Source: Prevotella sp.
GTDB taxonomy: Bacteria; Bacteroidota; Bacteroidia; Bacteroidales; Bacteroidaceae
Reading direction: 5' to 3'
Length of the DNA stretch: 51,502 nt
Assembly: GCA_017618275.1 (NCBI GenBank)
Contig: JAFZUS010000204.1
Span: 1 to 51,502 of the forward strand
Below are positions 41,190 through 50,036 of this stretch, in pieces. The notes under the pieces are model-generated. The model was given only the letters and a program-made list of their open reading frames with translations. It had not been told where the DNA came from and did no database searches. Within the stretch, counting starts at the first letter, position 1. Each line of letters begins with the position of its first letter. Both the position numbers and the translations under genes were made by a program.

Positions 41190-42125
41190 TTAGGCAGGAA
41201 TCAGAAAATTGATAACTTCCTGCTCCACATTCACGCAAAACGATCCCACCGGTGTTTTCATCAACCGTCCGTCGATGCCCACCATGGCCTTCTTGGCATA
41301 ATCCACCTGTACCTCCGTCGTGCGGTAGGGGTGCACGCTGCGATGGTTCAGGAAACGACCCGTGATCAGCAGCCACAAACCCTCTATCAACTGCACCATC
41401 TCCGGATGATATACCACCGACACATCAAGCATACCGTTGTAAGGCACGGCATTCGGCGTCTGTCCGTAGCCCGGACCGCTACCGATACAGACGGTCATCA
41501 CCTTGCGGTCAACCACGTCGCTGTTGATGCGGAGTTTCATCTTATACTCCATCCGATGGAAGAGCATCACGAAGAGGGACGTTATGAATGACAGGGTGCG
41601 CGAACCGAAGAGTCGGCGCGTCTGTCGGCGCAGGTTCATGATGTCGGCCGTCATACCGATGTTCAGACAGTTCAGGAAATAGCGGTGACACTTATCACCA
41701 TTGGCATTGGTATAGCGGATGCAGCCGAGGTCCACCATACGGATACGACGCTGTACAAGCCAGTCGACGGTCTGCTCAGGCTTGTCCTCATCGAAGTCCC
41801 AGAACCGTGCGAAGTCGTTCATCACGCCGTTGGGTATCACGCCGAGGGCAATCTCCTCGCGTACGGCCTTCTCTTCCATCATCAGGCAGTTCACGGCATC
41901 GTTCAGTGCCGAGTCGCCGCCCACGATGACAATGGTCTTGTAGCCGTTAGATATCATCATCTTCACCAACCGCTCCACACTGTCGGCCGTCTCGCTCTGC
42001 ACCATGTCGTACTGCACCCCGCGCTCGTCGAGAGCCTTCTGAATCTTCTCCCAACGCTTACGCTTGTTGCCGATTCCCGTCTTGGGGCAATACAGAATGC
42101 CCCACCTTGTCGTCTCTACTGCCAT
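41190..42125 (-). CDS. diacylglycerol-kinase-family lipid kinase
   Basis: 311 residues with the DAGK catalytic fold: IVGGDSALNDAVN (the GGDGT-like nucleotide loop, here GGDSA), LGVIPNGVMNDFAR, and a C-terminal beta domain with GSGPGYGQTPNAVPYNGMLDV. It phosphorylates a lipid such as diacylglycerol or an undecaprenol/sphingoid derivative; the substrate is unknown. The third position of the glycine motif is Ser instead of Gly-Thr. Its start overlaps the miaA stop by 10 bp, so the two are translationally coupled. Confidence 0.88.
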   Translation of the reverse strand: MAVETTRWGILYCPKTGIGNKRKRWEKIQKALDERGVQYDMVQSETADSVERLVKMMISNGYKTIVIVGGDSALNDAVNCLMMEEKAVREEIALGVIPNGVMNDFARFWDFDEDKPEQTVDWLVQRRIRMVDLGCIRYTNANGDKCHRYFLNCLNIGMTADIMNLRRQTRRLFGSRTLSFITSLFVMLFHRMEYKMKLRINSDVVDRKVMTVCIGSGPGYGQTPNAVPYNGMLDVSVVYHPEMVQLIEGLWLLITGRFLNHRSVHPYRTTEVQVDYAKKAMVGIDGRLMKTPVGSFCVNVEQEVINFLIPA

Positions 42126-43027
42126 AATTGCTTGATTCTTTCTATCTTTTCCTCCATGGGGAGGCTTGCGTCAATCCAATGTATCTTGAAGCCCCGCCGC
42201 TCCATACCCCTGAACCACGTCATCTGTCGCTTGGCAAACTGATGGATGGCTATCTCGAGGCGGGTGAACATCTCGTCGTAGGTCAGTTGGCCTGTGAGAT
42301 ATTCCGTCACAAACTTGTATTCCAGACCATAGTAAATCAGGTCGTCAGGGGTGATGCCCTCGTCGAGAAGGGCCTTCACCTCCTCCACCATACCCGTCTC
42401 CAAACGGGCTTTCAGCCGTCGGGTAATCTTCTCGCGACGCAGTTCGCGGTCGATGCTGATGCCGATAATCAGCGACTCCACTGGCGGCAGTTCGCGACGT
42501 GGTGTCGGATGCTCTATATTATATGTTTCAATCTCTATCGCCCGGATGGCCCGCTGACAGGAGTCCACATCCGTCGTGTTGTGCATGTTCGAACCCGTGC
42601 GGGCCTTCAGTACCGTCAGCATCTCTGTCAGTTCCGCCAACGACTTCCCTTTAAGCGCATCCCTCAGCGCCTGGTTCTGAGGTACGGGCGAGAGATGATA
42701 GCCTTTCAGCACCGCCTCGATATAGAGTCCCGTACCACCGCAGAGAATCGGTACCACTCCCCTACTCCGTAACTGCTGGTACACATCGAAGAAATCCTGC
42801 TGGTACTCGAAGAGGTTGTACTTCGTACCCGGCTCCACAATATCAATCAGGTGATACGGCACGTCGCCATAATCCGCGAGGTCCTTGCCGGTGCCGATAT
42901 CCATACGACGATACACCTGACGTGAGTCGGCGGAGATCACCTCCCCGCCAATCTCCGCCGCCAACCGCGCCGCCACGGGGGTCTTCCCCGAAGCCGTCGG
43001 GCCCAGTATCGTTATCATCGGCTGCAT
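42116..43027 (-). CDS. miaA: tRNA dimethylallyltransferase
   Basis: 303 residues from the ATG at 43027; a TTG three codons earlier is unlikely. P-loop GPTASGKTPVAARLA, then EVISADSRQVYRRMDIGTGK and PYHLIDIVEP are the standard MiaA substrate- and tRNA-binding motifs. It isopentenylates A37 of tRNAs reading UNN codons. The start follows the stop of the upstream exported protein by 1 bp, and the 3' end overlaps the lipid kinase. Confidence 0.95.
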   Translation of the reverse strand: MQPMITILGPTASGKTPVAARLAAEIGGEVISADSRQVYRRMDIGTGKDLADYGDVPYHLIDIVEPGTKYNLFEYQQDFFDVYQQLRSRGVVPILCGGTGLYIEAVLKGYHLSPVPQNQALRDALKGKSLAELTEMLTVLKARTGSNMHNTTDVDSCQRAIRAIEIETYNIEHPTPRRELPPVESLIIGISIDRELRREKITRRLKARLETGMVEEVKALLDEGITPDDLIYYGLEYKFVTEYLTGQLTYDEMFTRLEIAIHQFAKRQMTWFRGMERRGFKIHWIDASLPMEEKIERIKQLWQ

Positions 43028-43028
43028 C

Positions 43029-43403
43029 TCACTCAACCGGCTTGATGGTATATCTCTCGTTGGTATTATAGTCGCGGTCCTTATCCTTGCCGAAATATTC
43101 GAGCAAGTATTTCCTGTTCTTCAGTCTGGTGACCCGAATCAGCACCTCCCTATACGTTACTTTACCGTTTTCCAGATAACTCTCGTAAGCGTTGAAGGTG
43201 GTTGCCTTCTTGCTTTCGTTGTTCTTAATCAACTTAAAGGCAGAGACATTCCGGTGGCTTTGGGCAATGTCTACGTACAGGCTGTCGCCCTTGAACCTGA
43301 ACATCAGTTCCCCGCTCTGCGACACATACGTACCGTCTATCTCGATGGCATTTGCCGCGAAGCAGCCACACATCATTAGAATCAATAGAACAAACTTCCT
43401 CAT
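43029..43403 (-). CDS. small exported protein of unknown function
   Basis: 124 residues from the ATG at 43403 (MRKFVLLILMMCGCFAANA is a signal peptide). The mature ~105 residues look like a small beta-rich domain (GTYVSQSGELMFRFKGDSLYVD, YREVLIRVTRLKNRKYLLEYFG). No lipobox in the usual place. It heads the miaA-lipid kinase unit and has a promoter overlapping the preceding terminator. Confidence 0.8.
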   Translation of the reverse strand: MRKFVLLILMMCGCFAANAIEIDGTYVSQSGELMFRFKGDSLYVDIAQSHRNVSAFKLIKNNESKKATTFNAYESYLENGKVTYREVLIRVTRLKNRKYLLEYFGKDKDRDYNTNERYTIKPVE

Positions 43404-43441
43404 AATAATACTTTTAAATATATCGGTTTTGATTTCGGGGA

Positions 43442-43472
43442 CAAAGATATTAAAAAAAGCCGAAAGCGCCAA
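43442..43472 (-). promoter_or_regulatory. promoter of the exported protein/miaA unit
   Basis: On the minus strand TTG (43470-43472) and TATCTTTG (43442-43449) are 20 bp apart. The TTG sits in the loop of the upstream terminator hairpin. Confidence 0.7.
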
Positions 43473-43482
43473 GACTTTCGGC
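43452..43482 (-). terminator. intrinsic terminator of the AAA+/exported-protein operon
   Basis: On the minus strand GCCGAAAG, an 8-nt loop and CTTTCGGC are followed by seven Ts. A classical terminator at the end of the six-gene unit. Confidence 0.9.
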
Positions 43483-43526
43483 CGATTTTTATCCTTCGTC
43501 GGTTTTGTTTCATAAGCATGATTTGC

Positions 43527-44495
43527 TTATGGATTAGTAATACTACTAATACCTGTATTAGTATACTTCTGTGGGAACAGGGATTTGGTGAACCATTTGG
43601 GACAATGATGACTAACGGTGACATCGGTCAGTTGCATCTGTTTCTCTGTATAGGGATTGGTCCAAGTGCCTTCGACCAGGTCATCCCATCCGCCACCCCG
43701 ATGGTGCTTGAAACGGATATAGCCGCTGATACGGCCACCTGGCAGGTACTCGTTGACGTTGAAACTGTAAACGTTGCCCTCGCGCGTATAGTCACCATTG
43801 ATCATGATGGGTTCAGGCTTCTTGGCTTTCGGGTAGTAGATATAGCCACGGGCATCGCCAGCATCGTTGCACTGGAAGGCGATGATGACGGGGATACGCC
43901 CGTCGAGTTTGCCATCGAGCCGCCACAAAGGCAGGTTGAGCATATCGTCGAAAGTGACGTAAACGTCGTCCTCCATGTCCCAGATGTCCTCGAGATAAAG
44001 TTGGAGGGTGTGCCCCTGCCAACGATAATAACTGGTGACGCGCTTGTCGGGGCCGTGACTGAGCACGGTGGTGATGTATTTGTGCTCATCGTCGATCTGA
44101 GGCTCGCCGATGCCGCTATATCCCTCGGGCTCCACGAAACAGTGCTGCGCCTGATCCCAGAGCAGAGCCTCGTGCTGGGTATTGTTGGCAAAGCCGCCCA
44201 TATAACCCAGATAGATGTCCACATCGGGATAGCCGTCGAAGTTGAGGTCATCCTCAGAGAATGTGCCGACGATTTCAGCCATCTCCTCGGACAAGGCCGG
44301 TTCCAACTTATAATTATAGGTCTTGATGAGTTTGCCATCGGCGTAGATGCCGAATAGCACCTCTGCAATCTCGCCTTCAGCATTCTTCACCTTCGTGGTT
44401 TTAAAGGTGAAGTCCTTGCGTTCGTACTGTCTTTGTGCGCTCACCGTCAGCGTGACAAGGGCAAGCGCCATAGCCAGAAGCATTCTTGTTTTCAT
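43527..44495 (-). CDS. exported protein with XAC2610/FG-GAP-like motif
   Basis: 322 residues from the ATG at 44495; the open frame upstream is a shadow of the previous gene. Signal peptide MKTRMLLAMALALVTLTVSAQ. Residues ~65-90 contain DLNFDGYPDVDIYLGYMGG, the D-x-N-x-D-G-x-x-D calcium-loop arrangement seen in FG-GAP repeats and in XAC2610-related periplasmic proteins. The rest is beta-rich, with WRLDGKLDGRIPVIIAFQC and a C-terminal ISGYIRFKHHRGGGW section. XAC2610 itself is a periplasmic immunity-type protein in Xanthomonas; a similar role here is only a lead. Last gene of the six-gene operon. Confidence 0.75.
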   Translation of the reverse strand: MKTRMLLAMALALVTLTVSAQRQYERKDFTFKTTKVKNAEGEIAEVLFGIYADGKLIKTYNYKLEPALSEEMAEIVGTFSEDDLNFDGYPDVDIYLGYMGGFANNTQHEALLWDQAQHCFVEPEGYSGIGEPQIDDEHKYITTVLSHGPDKRVTSYYRWQGHTLQLYLEDIWDMEDDVYVTFDDMLNLPLWRLDGKLDGRIPVIIAFQCNDAGDARGYIYYPKAKKPEPIMINGDYTREGNVYSFNVNEYLPGGRISGYIRFKHHRGGGWDDLVEGTWTNPYTEKQMQLTDVTVSHHCPKWFTKSLFPQKYTNTGISSITNP

Positions 44496-44508
44496 CATTG
44501 CTAATATA

Positions 44509-45594
44509 TTATAAGGTGGTGAGCAGCGAGGTGAACACCTGGAGATAGCGCAGGGCCGTCTGTTTGTCGCCCTCGCCCTGGTCGCCGTCGTCGGCTGTAG
44601 TCTTGGTCTCGATGCATTGGCCATTCTCGTCGTAATAGTAGCGCCACTCGAACTGCTCGTCTTCCTCCTTGGCATTGGTGTAGGAGAAGATGAGGTCGTG
44701 GGTCTCAGGTGCAAAGAGGTATTCGCCGTAGACATCGGAACCCATGTTGTTATGGTGGCGGTGCTCAGAGATGAAATAGCAGTGGTGGTCGGAAAATGCT
44801 CCTATCTGCTGGGGCTCGTAGTAGATCTTCACGTCGGTGATCTGGGGCGGGCCAAAAGTCTGGTCACGGACCACGATGTGCATGTCGTGGGGTATCTCCG
44901 ATTTGTCGTTCTTAGCAATCTTGTCCTTGGCCTGGGCATAGATGCTGCGGATCTGCTTTAGACGCTCGGCCTTGGGCGATGTAGCCTGACCGAAATGCCC
45001 CACTGCCGACGGGATGTGCTTGACATTCATCAGTGTCTCGAAGACGTCGAGGTAATTCTGGGCCTGCTCCTTCTCGGATTTCTCGTCGTTCCAGGTATGG
45101 GAACCCGGTTCGGCATCGTGGCCTCCCACCTTGTGCTTCTGGTCGATGAGACGGCCTTCGGCATCGTAGTAGTAACGGGTCTCGACGACGAAGCCGGCAT
45201 GGGTCTCCGACTTCATATAGGCGAAGAGCAGGTAGCCGTCGTTGGGGTCGAAGAGATACTCGCGATAGCGGGTGTGGCCGTCGGCCGTCCAGTTCTCTAC
45301 GATGAAGTAGCAGGAAGAGGCATTGGGATAGTCGAGCGAGGTGTCGGTACGGTACTTGTTGAAGTAGTAGTTCAGCCTGGTCTCGTTGTAGACGACAAAG
45401 TCCTCGCTGACCTCTGTCCCGTCGCTCACCTGTATCTGCACGTCGAGGGGCGCCATACCGTTCTTGCCGTTCTGCGCCATCTGGGCTTTCGCATCAGCGT
45501 AGGCCTTACGGATGCGACTGACCTGCTCTTGCTTAGTCTGAGCCTGAGCCGTCAGGGCCAGCAGACAGATGATAGCCAATAGGATGTGTTTCAT
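44509..45594 (-). CDS. exported protein made of two similar halves
   Basis: 361 residues, signal peptide MKHILLAIICLLALTAQAQ. Residues ~22-190 and ~205-361 are two diverged copies of one domain. Compare RIRKAYADAKAQMAQN with QIRSIYAQAKDKIAKN, YREYLFDPNDGYLLFAYMKS with YGEYLFAPETHDLIFSYTNA, and TRYYYDAEGRLI with WRYYYDENGQCI. Each copy ends near NYLDVFETL or RYLQVFTSL. I do not recognise the domain. Fourth gap-free neighbour in the operon; its start is 3 bp after the upstream lipoprotein stop. Confidence 0.78.
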   Translation of the reverse strand: MKHILLAIICLLALTAQAQTKQEQVSRIRKAYADAKAQMAQNGKNGMAPLDVQIQVSDGTEVSEDFVVYNETRLNYYFNKYRTDTSLDYPNASSCYFIVENWTADGHTRYREYLFDPNDGYLLFAYMKSETHAGFVVETRYYYDAEGRLIDQKHKVGGHDAEPGSHTWNDEKSEKEQAQNYLDVFETLMNVKHIPSAVGHFGQATSPKAERLKQIRSIYAQAKDKIAKNDKSEIPHDMHIVVRDQTFGPPQITDVKIYYEPQQIGAFSDHHCYFISEHRHHNNMGSDVYGEYLFAPETHDLIFSYTNAKEEDEQFEWRYYYDENGQCIETKTTADDGDQGEGDKQTALRYLQVFTSLLTTL

Positions 45595-45597
45595 AAT

Positions 45598-47106
45598 CTA
45601 TTCCTTTGGGTCGATATCCTTGAACCAGGCATTGATCTCCTGGCCTTCAGGCACTTTGTCGAGATACTTCTGTCCCTCCTCCTTGGAGATCTCCTTGTCG
45701 TTGAGCGAGCACTCACTCAACTCTCCATATACCTCGAGGGCGAAGAGTTTCCAGAGTTGTTTGCCGTTCTGGAAGGCATAGATGACGTGCTGCATGGCAG
45801 GGCCGCCAGGCGAACCAGAGAACTTGAGGTAACAAATGCCGTCTTTCTCACATGAGGAAGGACTCTGGTATTTGTTCTCCACGTCGACGAGTTTGAACTT
45901 GCCGTCCTTGCGGATGAAGAAGGCACCGTTCTTATCGTCTTTGTCGCGCAGCCAGATCCACTCGTTGTCGTAGTCGATATAGCAGTGGGCCCACTTGGTG
46001 AGCTCGATGTACTTGTGGGCGTGCGTGTCGGCAGCGAGGAAGAGTTTCTTCATCTCGGCGAAGTCGGCCTTCCAGACGGGTATCTCCTCGTCGATCAAAG
46101 CGTGGAAAATCTCGTACTGGTGCTCGACGAGCTTGCCCTCTCTCAGGTAGATCATGCCGACGCAGTAACTCTCGGGGGCACCATGGGTGTAGCAGAGCTC
46201 GAGACCCTTGGGACCTTCGAAGGCAGCAACGATATCGTTGGGGATGTAGCCGTCGGCATCAGCATTCCATGCGCTACCGTACTCCTCGTCGTAATGTCCC
46301 AACTGCTCGTACCTGTAGATCTTGCCGCTATCGACGAGCACCTCGAGGGCGAGGGCATACTTGCGGTCTTTGTCGTACGGATCCTTCGGGGCGTTCTTGT
46401 ACTGTCCCTCGAACTCCACGGCGCCGTGGATGTATCGTCCGCCGATGGTCTGGAGCATCGAAGAGTTAGTGGCCTTCATGCCGTACTCCTTCTCCAACTG
46501 CTTGACGATGTCGGTGGGGAGTTTGGGATAGGTGCCGTCGTTGTCCATTTCCTTGACGGTGAGTTGCTTACGAGAGTTCAGATAGCTGTCGGTGACGATG
46601 ACCAGGCCCCAGCCGTCAATACGGAACTCCTCGTGCTTCTTCTCCTTGGGGTTGACGTATTCGAAACGGGCGCAGAGCGAGGGAATCTCCTCACGACCGT
46701 GTATCTCGCCGATGCTGGGGGTTTTACCGTCGGGATCCTTCAGCACCTCGTCGACGAACCTGATCTTGTAGGCCTTGTCGCCGTCGAGCAGGTTGGTGTA
46801 CTGGGCAGCGTTGCGACGGAACATCTCCTGCAGTTCCCAACTTTTCTTCCAGACGTCGAAGATGTCTTCCTCGCCTTCGCTCCGCTGGGGTTCCTCGATG
46901 TTGACCCAGTAGAGCATCTGCATGTACTTCCCGTCGCTGCCGATGAGGAACATGGGCAGCGGGGTGGTGTCGTTCTCCTCGATGATGCTGTCGATAACGG
47001 CGGCGGTCAACGAGTCCTGACTGTCGGCAGGAGCCGTCTGGCCAGCGTTCTTACAACTGATCATCACTGCCATCGCGCAGATGGCCACAAGCATTAGTTT
47101 CTTCAT
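45598..47106 (-). CDS. exported lipoprotein of unknown function
   Basis: 502 residues. The signal ends in a lipobox-like VMISC (Cys ~18), so it is probably anchored in the periplasm or on the surface. The mature protein is acidic and beta-rich, with segments FEYVNPKEKKHEEFRIDGWGL and YIDYDNEWIWLRDKDDKNG. No catalytic signature recognised. It lies between two other exported proteins of the same operon, with 25-bp and 3-bp gaps. Confidence 0.78.
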   Translation of the reverse strand: MKKLMLVAICAMAVMISCKNAGQTAPADSQDSLTAAVIDSIIEENDTTPLPMFLIGSDGKYMQMLYWVNIEEPQRSEGEEDIFDVWKKSWELQEMFRRNAAQYTNLLDGDKAYKIRFVDEVLKDPDGKTPSIGEIHGREEIPSLCARFEYVNPKEKKHEEFRIDGWGLVIVTDSYLNSRKQLTVKEMDNDGTYPKLPTDIVKQLEKEYGMKATNSSMLQTIGGRYIHGAVEFEGQYKNAPKDPYDKDRKYALALEVLVDSGKIYRYEQLGHYDEEYGSAWNADADGYIPNDIVAAFEGPKGLELCYTHGAPESYCVGMIYLREGKLVEHQYEIFHALIDEEIPVWKADFAEMKKLFLAADTHAHKYIELTKWAHCYIDYDNEWIWLRDKDDKNGAFFIRKDGKFKLVDVENKYQSPSSCEKDGICYLKFSGSPGGPAMQHVIYAFQNGKQLWKLFALEVYGELSECSLNDKEISKEEGQKYLDKVPEGQEINAWFKDIDPKE

Positions 47107-47131
47107 ACCAAATGACGGATGTTATTCATTT

Positions 47132-48349
47132 TTAGGGATATACGAAATGCGTACCGTTCCACGTCAATTTTTTCTCAATCTTTCCCATAGGGATATAATA
47201 GGTATAGGTCATCGTCTTTCCCTGACGGGGCAGGGCGTGCGACGTGACCATAGTGCCCGGAGGCGCCTCAAGGGTGATGCCCCCAATATCATCGGCATAG
47301 ACCACCTTCATGGTGCGCGAGGCATTGTCGTACTTGTAGAAGGTGATACCCGTATATTGTCCGGCCTCGGGTTTGCCATTCAGGAAGAGGTCGTTGGTGA
47401 TGGCTACGAGTTTGTGCTTCTTGTCGGCATAGTTCCAGAAGCAGCACTCGATGACCTGACGGCTGTCGCCGTTCTCGTCGGAATCTACGGACACATAGCC
47501 CACATAACCGTTCTGGACGTCGACGATAAGATCGTCGCCAGGCATTTGTTTCATGCCGTTCTTGTAGAAGCCCCATGCTTCCCTCAACCCGTTGAGCGAT
47601 TCATCTGTCTCATCTCCCCGCAAGAGCAGGGCTGCGACAAAGTCCTTGATGTTAGGCTGTGCGCCGCTGAACTTAACAGTGATTTCGCCCAAGCCGTCAT
47701 CAAACTCAAGGGGTTCGGTCTTCGCATAGACGGGTTTCATGCCGTCCCAGGTGAAGGTGTGCTGCACAGGACCGTCGTTACCGCTCCAGTCATCGACGAG
47801 GACATTCTTTCCCGTCTTTGGCAAATGACAGAATATCTGCTGATATTCTCCCCTGTCGCCCCAGCGGTAGCCCTTCAGGATTGCAGGCTCTGGGATGAGA
47901 GCCTTCTTCTGGGGGTCGTAGTCGTAGGTACATAGTACTTCCATGCAGGGGTCTGTGGGCTTACCCACAAGGACGGCCAACAGTTTATGACCGTTGGAAC
48001 GGTTCCAGTAACAGGCCGACATATACTCACCGTCGGTGCCGCCATCGCTGACTGACACATAGCCGTTCTTAGCGTCGACGGTGACTGTCAGAGCCGTCTC
48101 GTCTTCGAGAACTTCCTTGTCGAGCCCCTTCTCCATCGTGTTCCTGACGGCTCCTACCATCCATGTGGGCCACGTCTGGTCAAAACGCTCGAGCATGATG
48201 CCGAGACTACCGTTAATCACATTGTCGATGGTCTTCGTGCTCCACCCTTTGTCAATCACTTGGAGCGGTGTGCTCTCAAACTTCCTTCCTTGTGCCTGTG
48301 CCGTCAATGTCATGACGAGTAACAGCAGGATTGATGCGTATTTCTTCAT
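47132..48349 (-). CDS. exported protein with internally repeated halves
   Basis: 405 residues, signal peptide MKKYASILLLLVMTLTAQAQ. Two related halves: NGYVSVSDGGTDGEYMSACYW ... HKLLAVLVG (~100-135) matches NGYVGYVSVDSDENGD ... CCFWNYADKKHKLVAITND (~275-320). Both are followed by a strand like YDYDPQKKALIPE or YKYDNASRTMKVV. No named family recognised. The acidic Asp/Gly-rich turns suggest calcium-stabilised beta structure, by inference only. 17 bp after the beta-helix gene. Confidence 0.78.
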   Translation of the reverse strand: MKKYASILLLLVMTLTAQAQGRKFESTPLQVIDKGWSTKTIDNVINGSLGIMLERFDQTWPTWMVGAVRNTMEKGLDKEVLEDETALTVTVDAKNGYVSVSDGGTDGEYMSACYWNRSNGHKLLAVLVGKPTDPCMEVLCTYDYDPQKKALIPEPAILKGYRWGDRGEYQQIFCHLPKTGKNVLVDDWSGNDGPVQHTFTWDGMKPVYAKTEPLEFDDGLGEITVKFSGAQPNIKDFVAALLLRGDETDESLNGLREAWGFYKNGMKQMPGDDLIVDVQNGYVGYVSVDSDENGDSRQVIECCFWNYADKKHKLVAITNDLFLNGKPEAGQYTGITFYKYDNASRTMKVVYADDIGGITLEAPPGTMVTSHALPRQGKTMTYTYYIPMGKIEKKLTWNGTHFVYP

Positions 48350-48366
48350 TCGCGTACCTTATATTA

Positions 48367-50013
48367 TTATTGTGGTCCGATGTTACGTGCCTTGATATCC
48401 TTGTCGAGGGGATTAGGCGAGAAGAAGTTCTTCTTACCCGACTGGTCGGCCATGTTCATTGTGCCAAGATTTTGTGTGGGATGATAAATCTTACAACCCA
48501 TCAGATAGAACGTCGTGTCGAAATAGAAAAGTTTGGAATCGCCCCAGTTGGCGAAGAAACGGCAGTCGTCGAACACGACACCTTCACTACCCCAACTCTC
48601 AACAAGCCCATATTCGCGGTTGTTGAAGAAATCACACTTCGTGAACTTCACGGCCATACAACCATTGAATTGCAAGATGCCATAGGTACAGTCATGAATC
48701 GACGTGTTAATCACACCCAAGTCATTGGTCTGACGGGCATCAATGCCGTAGGTGCCACAGCCATAGAGGTCGCAGTCCTTGATGACATTCATCCGTCCAC
48801 CCCTCACACCAATCACGCCACCAGAGCAAAAGCCACCCTCGGTATGCCCGATGGTGAGATTATGCACCTCGCAATGCTCACAGTTGATGAAATACAGACA
48901 GAAGGAGTAACGGGGATCAACCTCGATGCTCGAATTCTTCTCACCTTTGATGACGAGTTCCTTGAAATTGACGAGTGCCAACTGCTGCCCGTCGGTTTCC
49001 GACTCACTGATCACCAGCGGCTGGCTACCAATAGAAGCAGAGGCATCAGATGACCAACGACGACCTTTCACATTCGTAAAGAGCGACTGGTTTTCCAAGA
49101 CTCTCGACAGGTTCAGATGGGTATCCTTGGCAATAATCACCGTGCGTCCGTTACCAAGGGCTGCCAGAAACTCCTTTTCGGTATGAACGGTATAAGTTCC
49201 TGCATCATCGATCTCGTCAGGTCCGCGTCCGTCATCATCAAGTCCACCTGGGAACTGGCCTTTCTGGCCGTTCACCAAGGCACGCAGTTCACTGTTATAT
49301 TCTGGTCCGCTCGAAAAATCACGGTAGCCACGTTCCTCATCAGGCACAGCCTCCTCACTCTTGATGAGTTGAACGTTGGTCTGCTCGATGATACTGAGTT
49401 TGATGGTGTTGTTATCTGCCACGGGTTTGTACCACTTCTGCTTGCCGAAATGCTCCTGTAAATCCTTCGACTGGAATTTCCACCCGCGACGGGCCAGAAT
49501 CTCGTTTCGCATCAGACGCAGGTCGGACTTGGAGAATTGAGCCAGATAGGTGGTATTCAGCAACATACTGGTGATGATTTCACTCACGGGTTGCCGTTCT
49601 GCCCACTGCTCCTGACCGATACAGTTCTCAAGGTTGTCGGGTGTCAACACCAATGTCCAGACAACATCGTTGTTAGGCTTGCGGACTGCCAGAAAGTACA
49701 TACCGTCCTGACGGATATAATCGACACGCCAGCCCAACTGGCCCCTTACAGGCATATAGGCATCAGGATGATCCGTGGTGAGGGTATAACGCCCCTGCTT
49801 TGAGGGGTCTTTAGAAAGCATAAACCTAAACCCACCCTCGTGGGCATCGATGCCGTTCATCGTCACTTCACCCGAAGCAGCCACCTGGGCGGTGTAAAGG
49901 ACAGAGCCGTCCCACCACTTCGAGCCATTCTGGATGGTCTGCGCCATAGCGCTGACGCTAAATAATAAATTACAACTAATAAATAATAAACTTATTAACA
50001 GTCTTTTGTTCAT
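48367..50013 (-). CDS. exported YARHG-domain and right-handed beta-helix protein
   Basis: 548 residues from the ATG at 50013, which puts the signal peptide first (MNKRLLISLLFISCNLLFSVSAMAQ). Residues ~155-195 are a YARHG domain: SDLRLMRNEILARRGWKF ... HFGKQKWYKP, the extracellular cell-wall-associated type. Residues ~280-500 show the repeating pattern of a parallel beta-helix (ELVIKGEKNSSIEV, NCEHCEVHNLTIGHTEGGF, DCDLYGCGTYGIDA, NTSIHDCTYGILQF, KCDFFNNREYGLVES). Beta-helices bind or cleave polysaccharides, but no lyase or pectinase active site is visible. It starts 24 bp after the AAA+ ATPase gene. Confidence 0.8.
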   Translation of the reverse strand: MNKRLLISLLFISCNLLFSVSAMAQTIQNGSKWWDGSVLYTAQVAASGEVTMNGIDAHEGGFRFMLSKDPSKQGRYTLTTDHPDAYMPVRGQLGWRVDYIRQDGMYFLAVRKPNNDVVWTLVLTPDNLENCIGQEQWAERQPVSEIITSMLLNTTYLAQFSKSDLRLMRNEILARRGWKFQSKDLQEHFGKQKWYKPVADNNTIKLSIIEQTNVQLIKSEEAVPDEERGYRDFSSGPEYNSELRALVNGQKGQFPGGLDDDGRGPDEIDDAGTYTVHTEKEFLAALGNGRTVIIAKDTHLNLSRVLENQSLFTNVKGRRWSSDASASIGSQPLVISESETDGQQLALVNFKELVIKGEKNSSIEVDPRYSFCLYFINCEHCEVHNLTIGHTEGGFCSGGVIGVRGGRMNVIKDCDLYGCGTYGIDARQTNDLGVINTSIHDCTYGILQFNGCMAVKFTKCDFFNNREYGLVESWGSEGVVFDDCRFFANWGDSKLFYFDTTFYLMGCKIYHPTQNLGTMNMADQSGKKNFFSPNPLDKDIKARNIGPQ

Positions 50014-50036
50014 ATTGGTAATCATAATATTCAATG

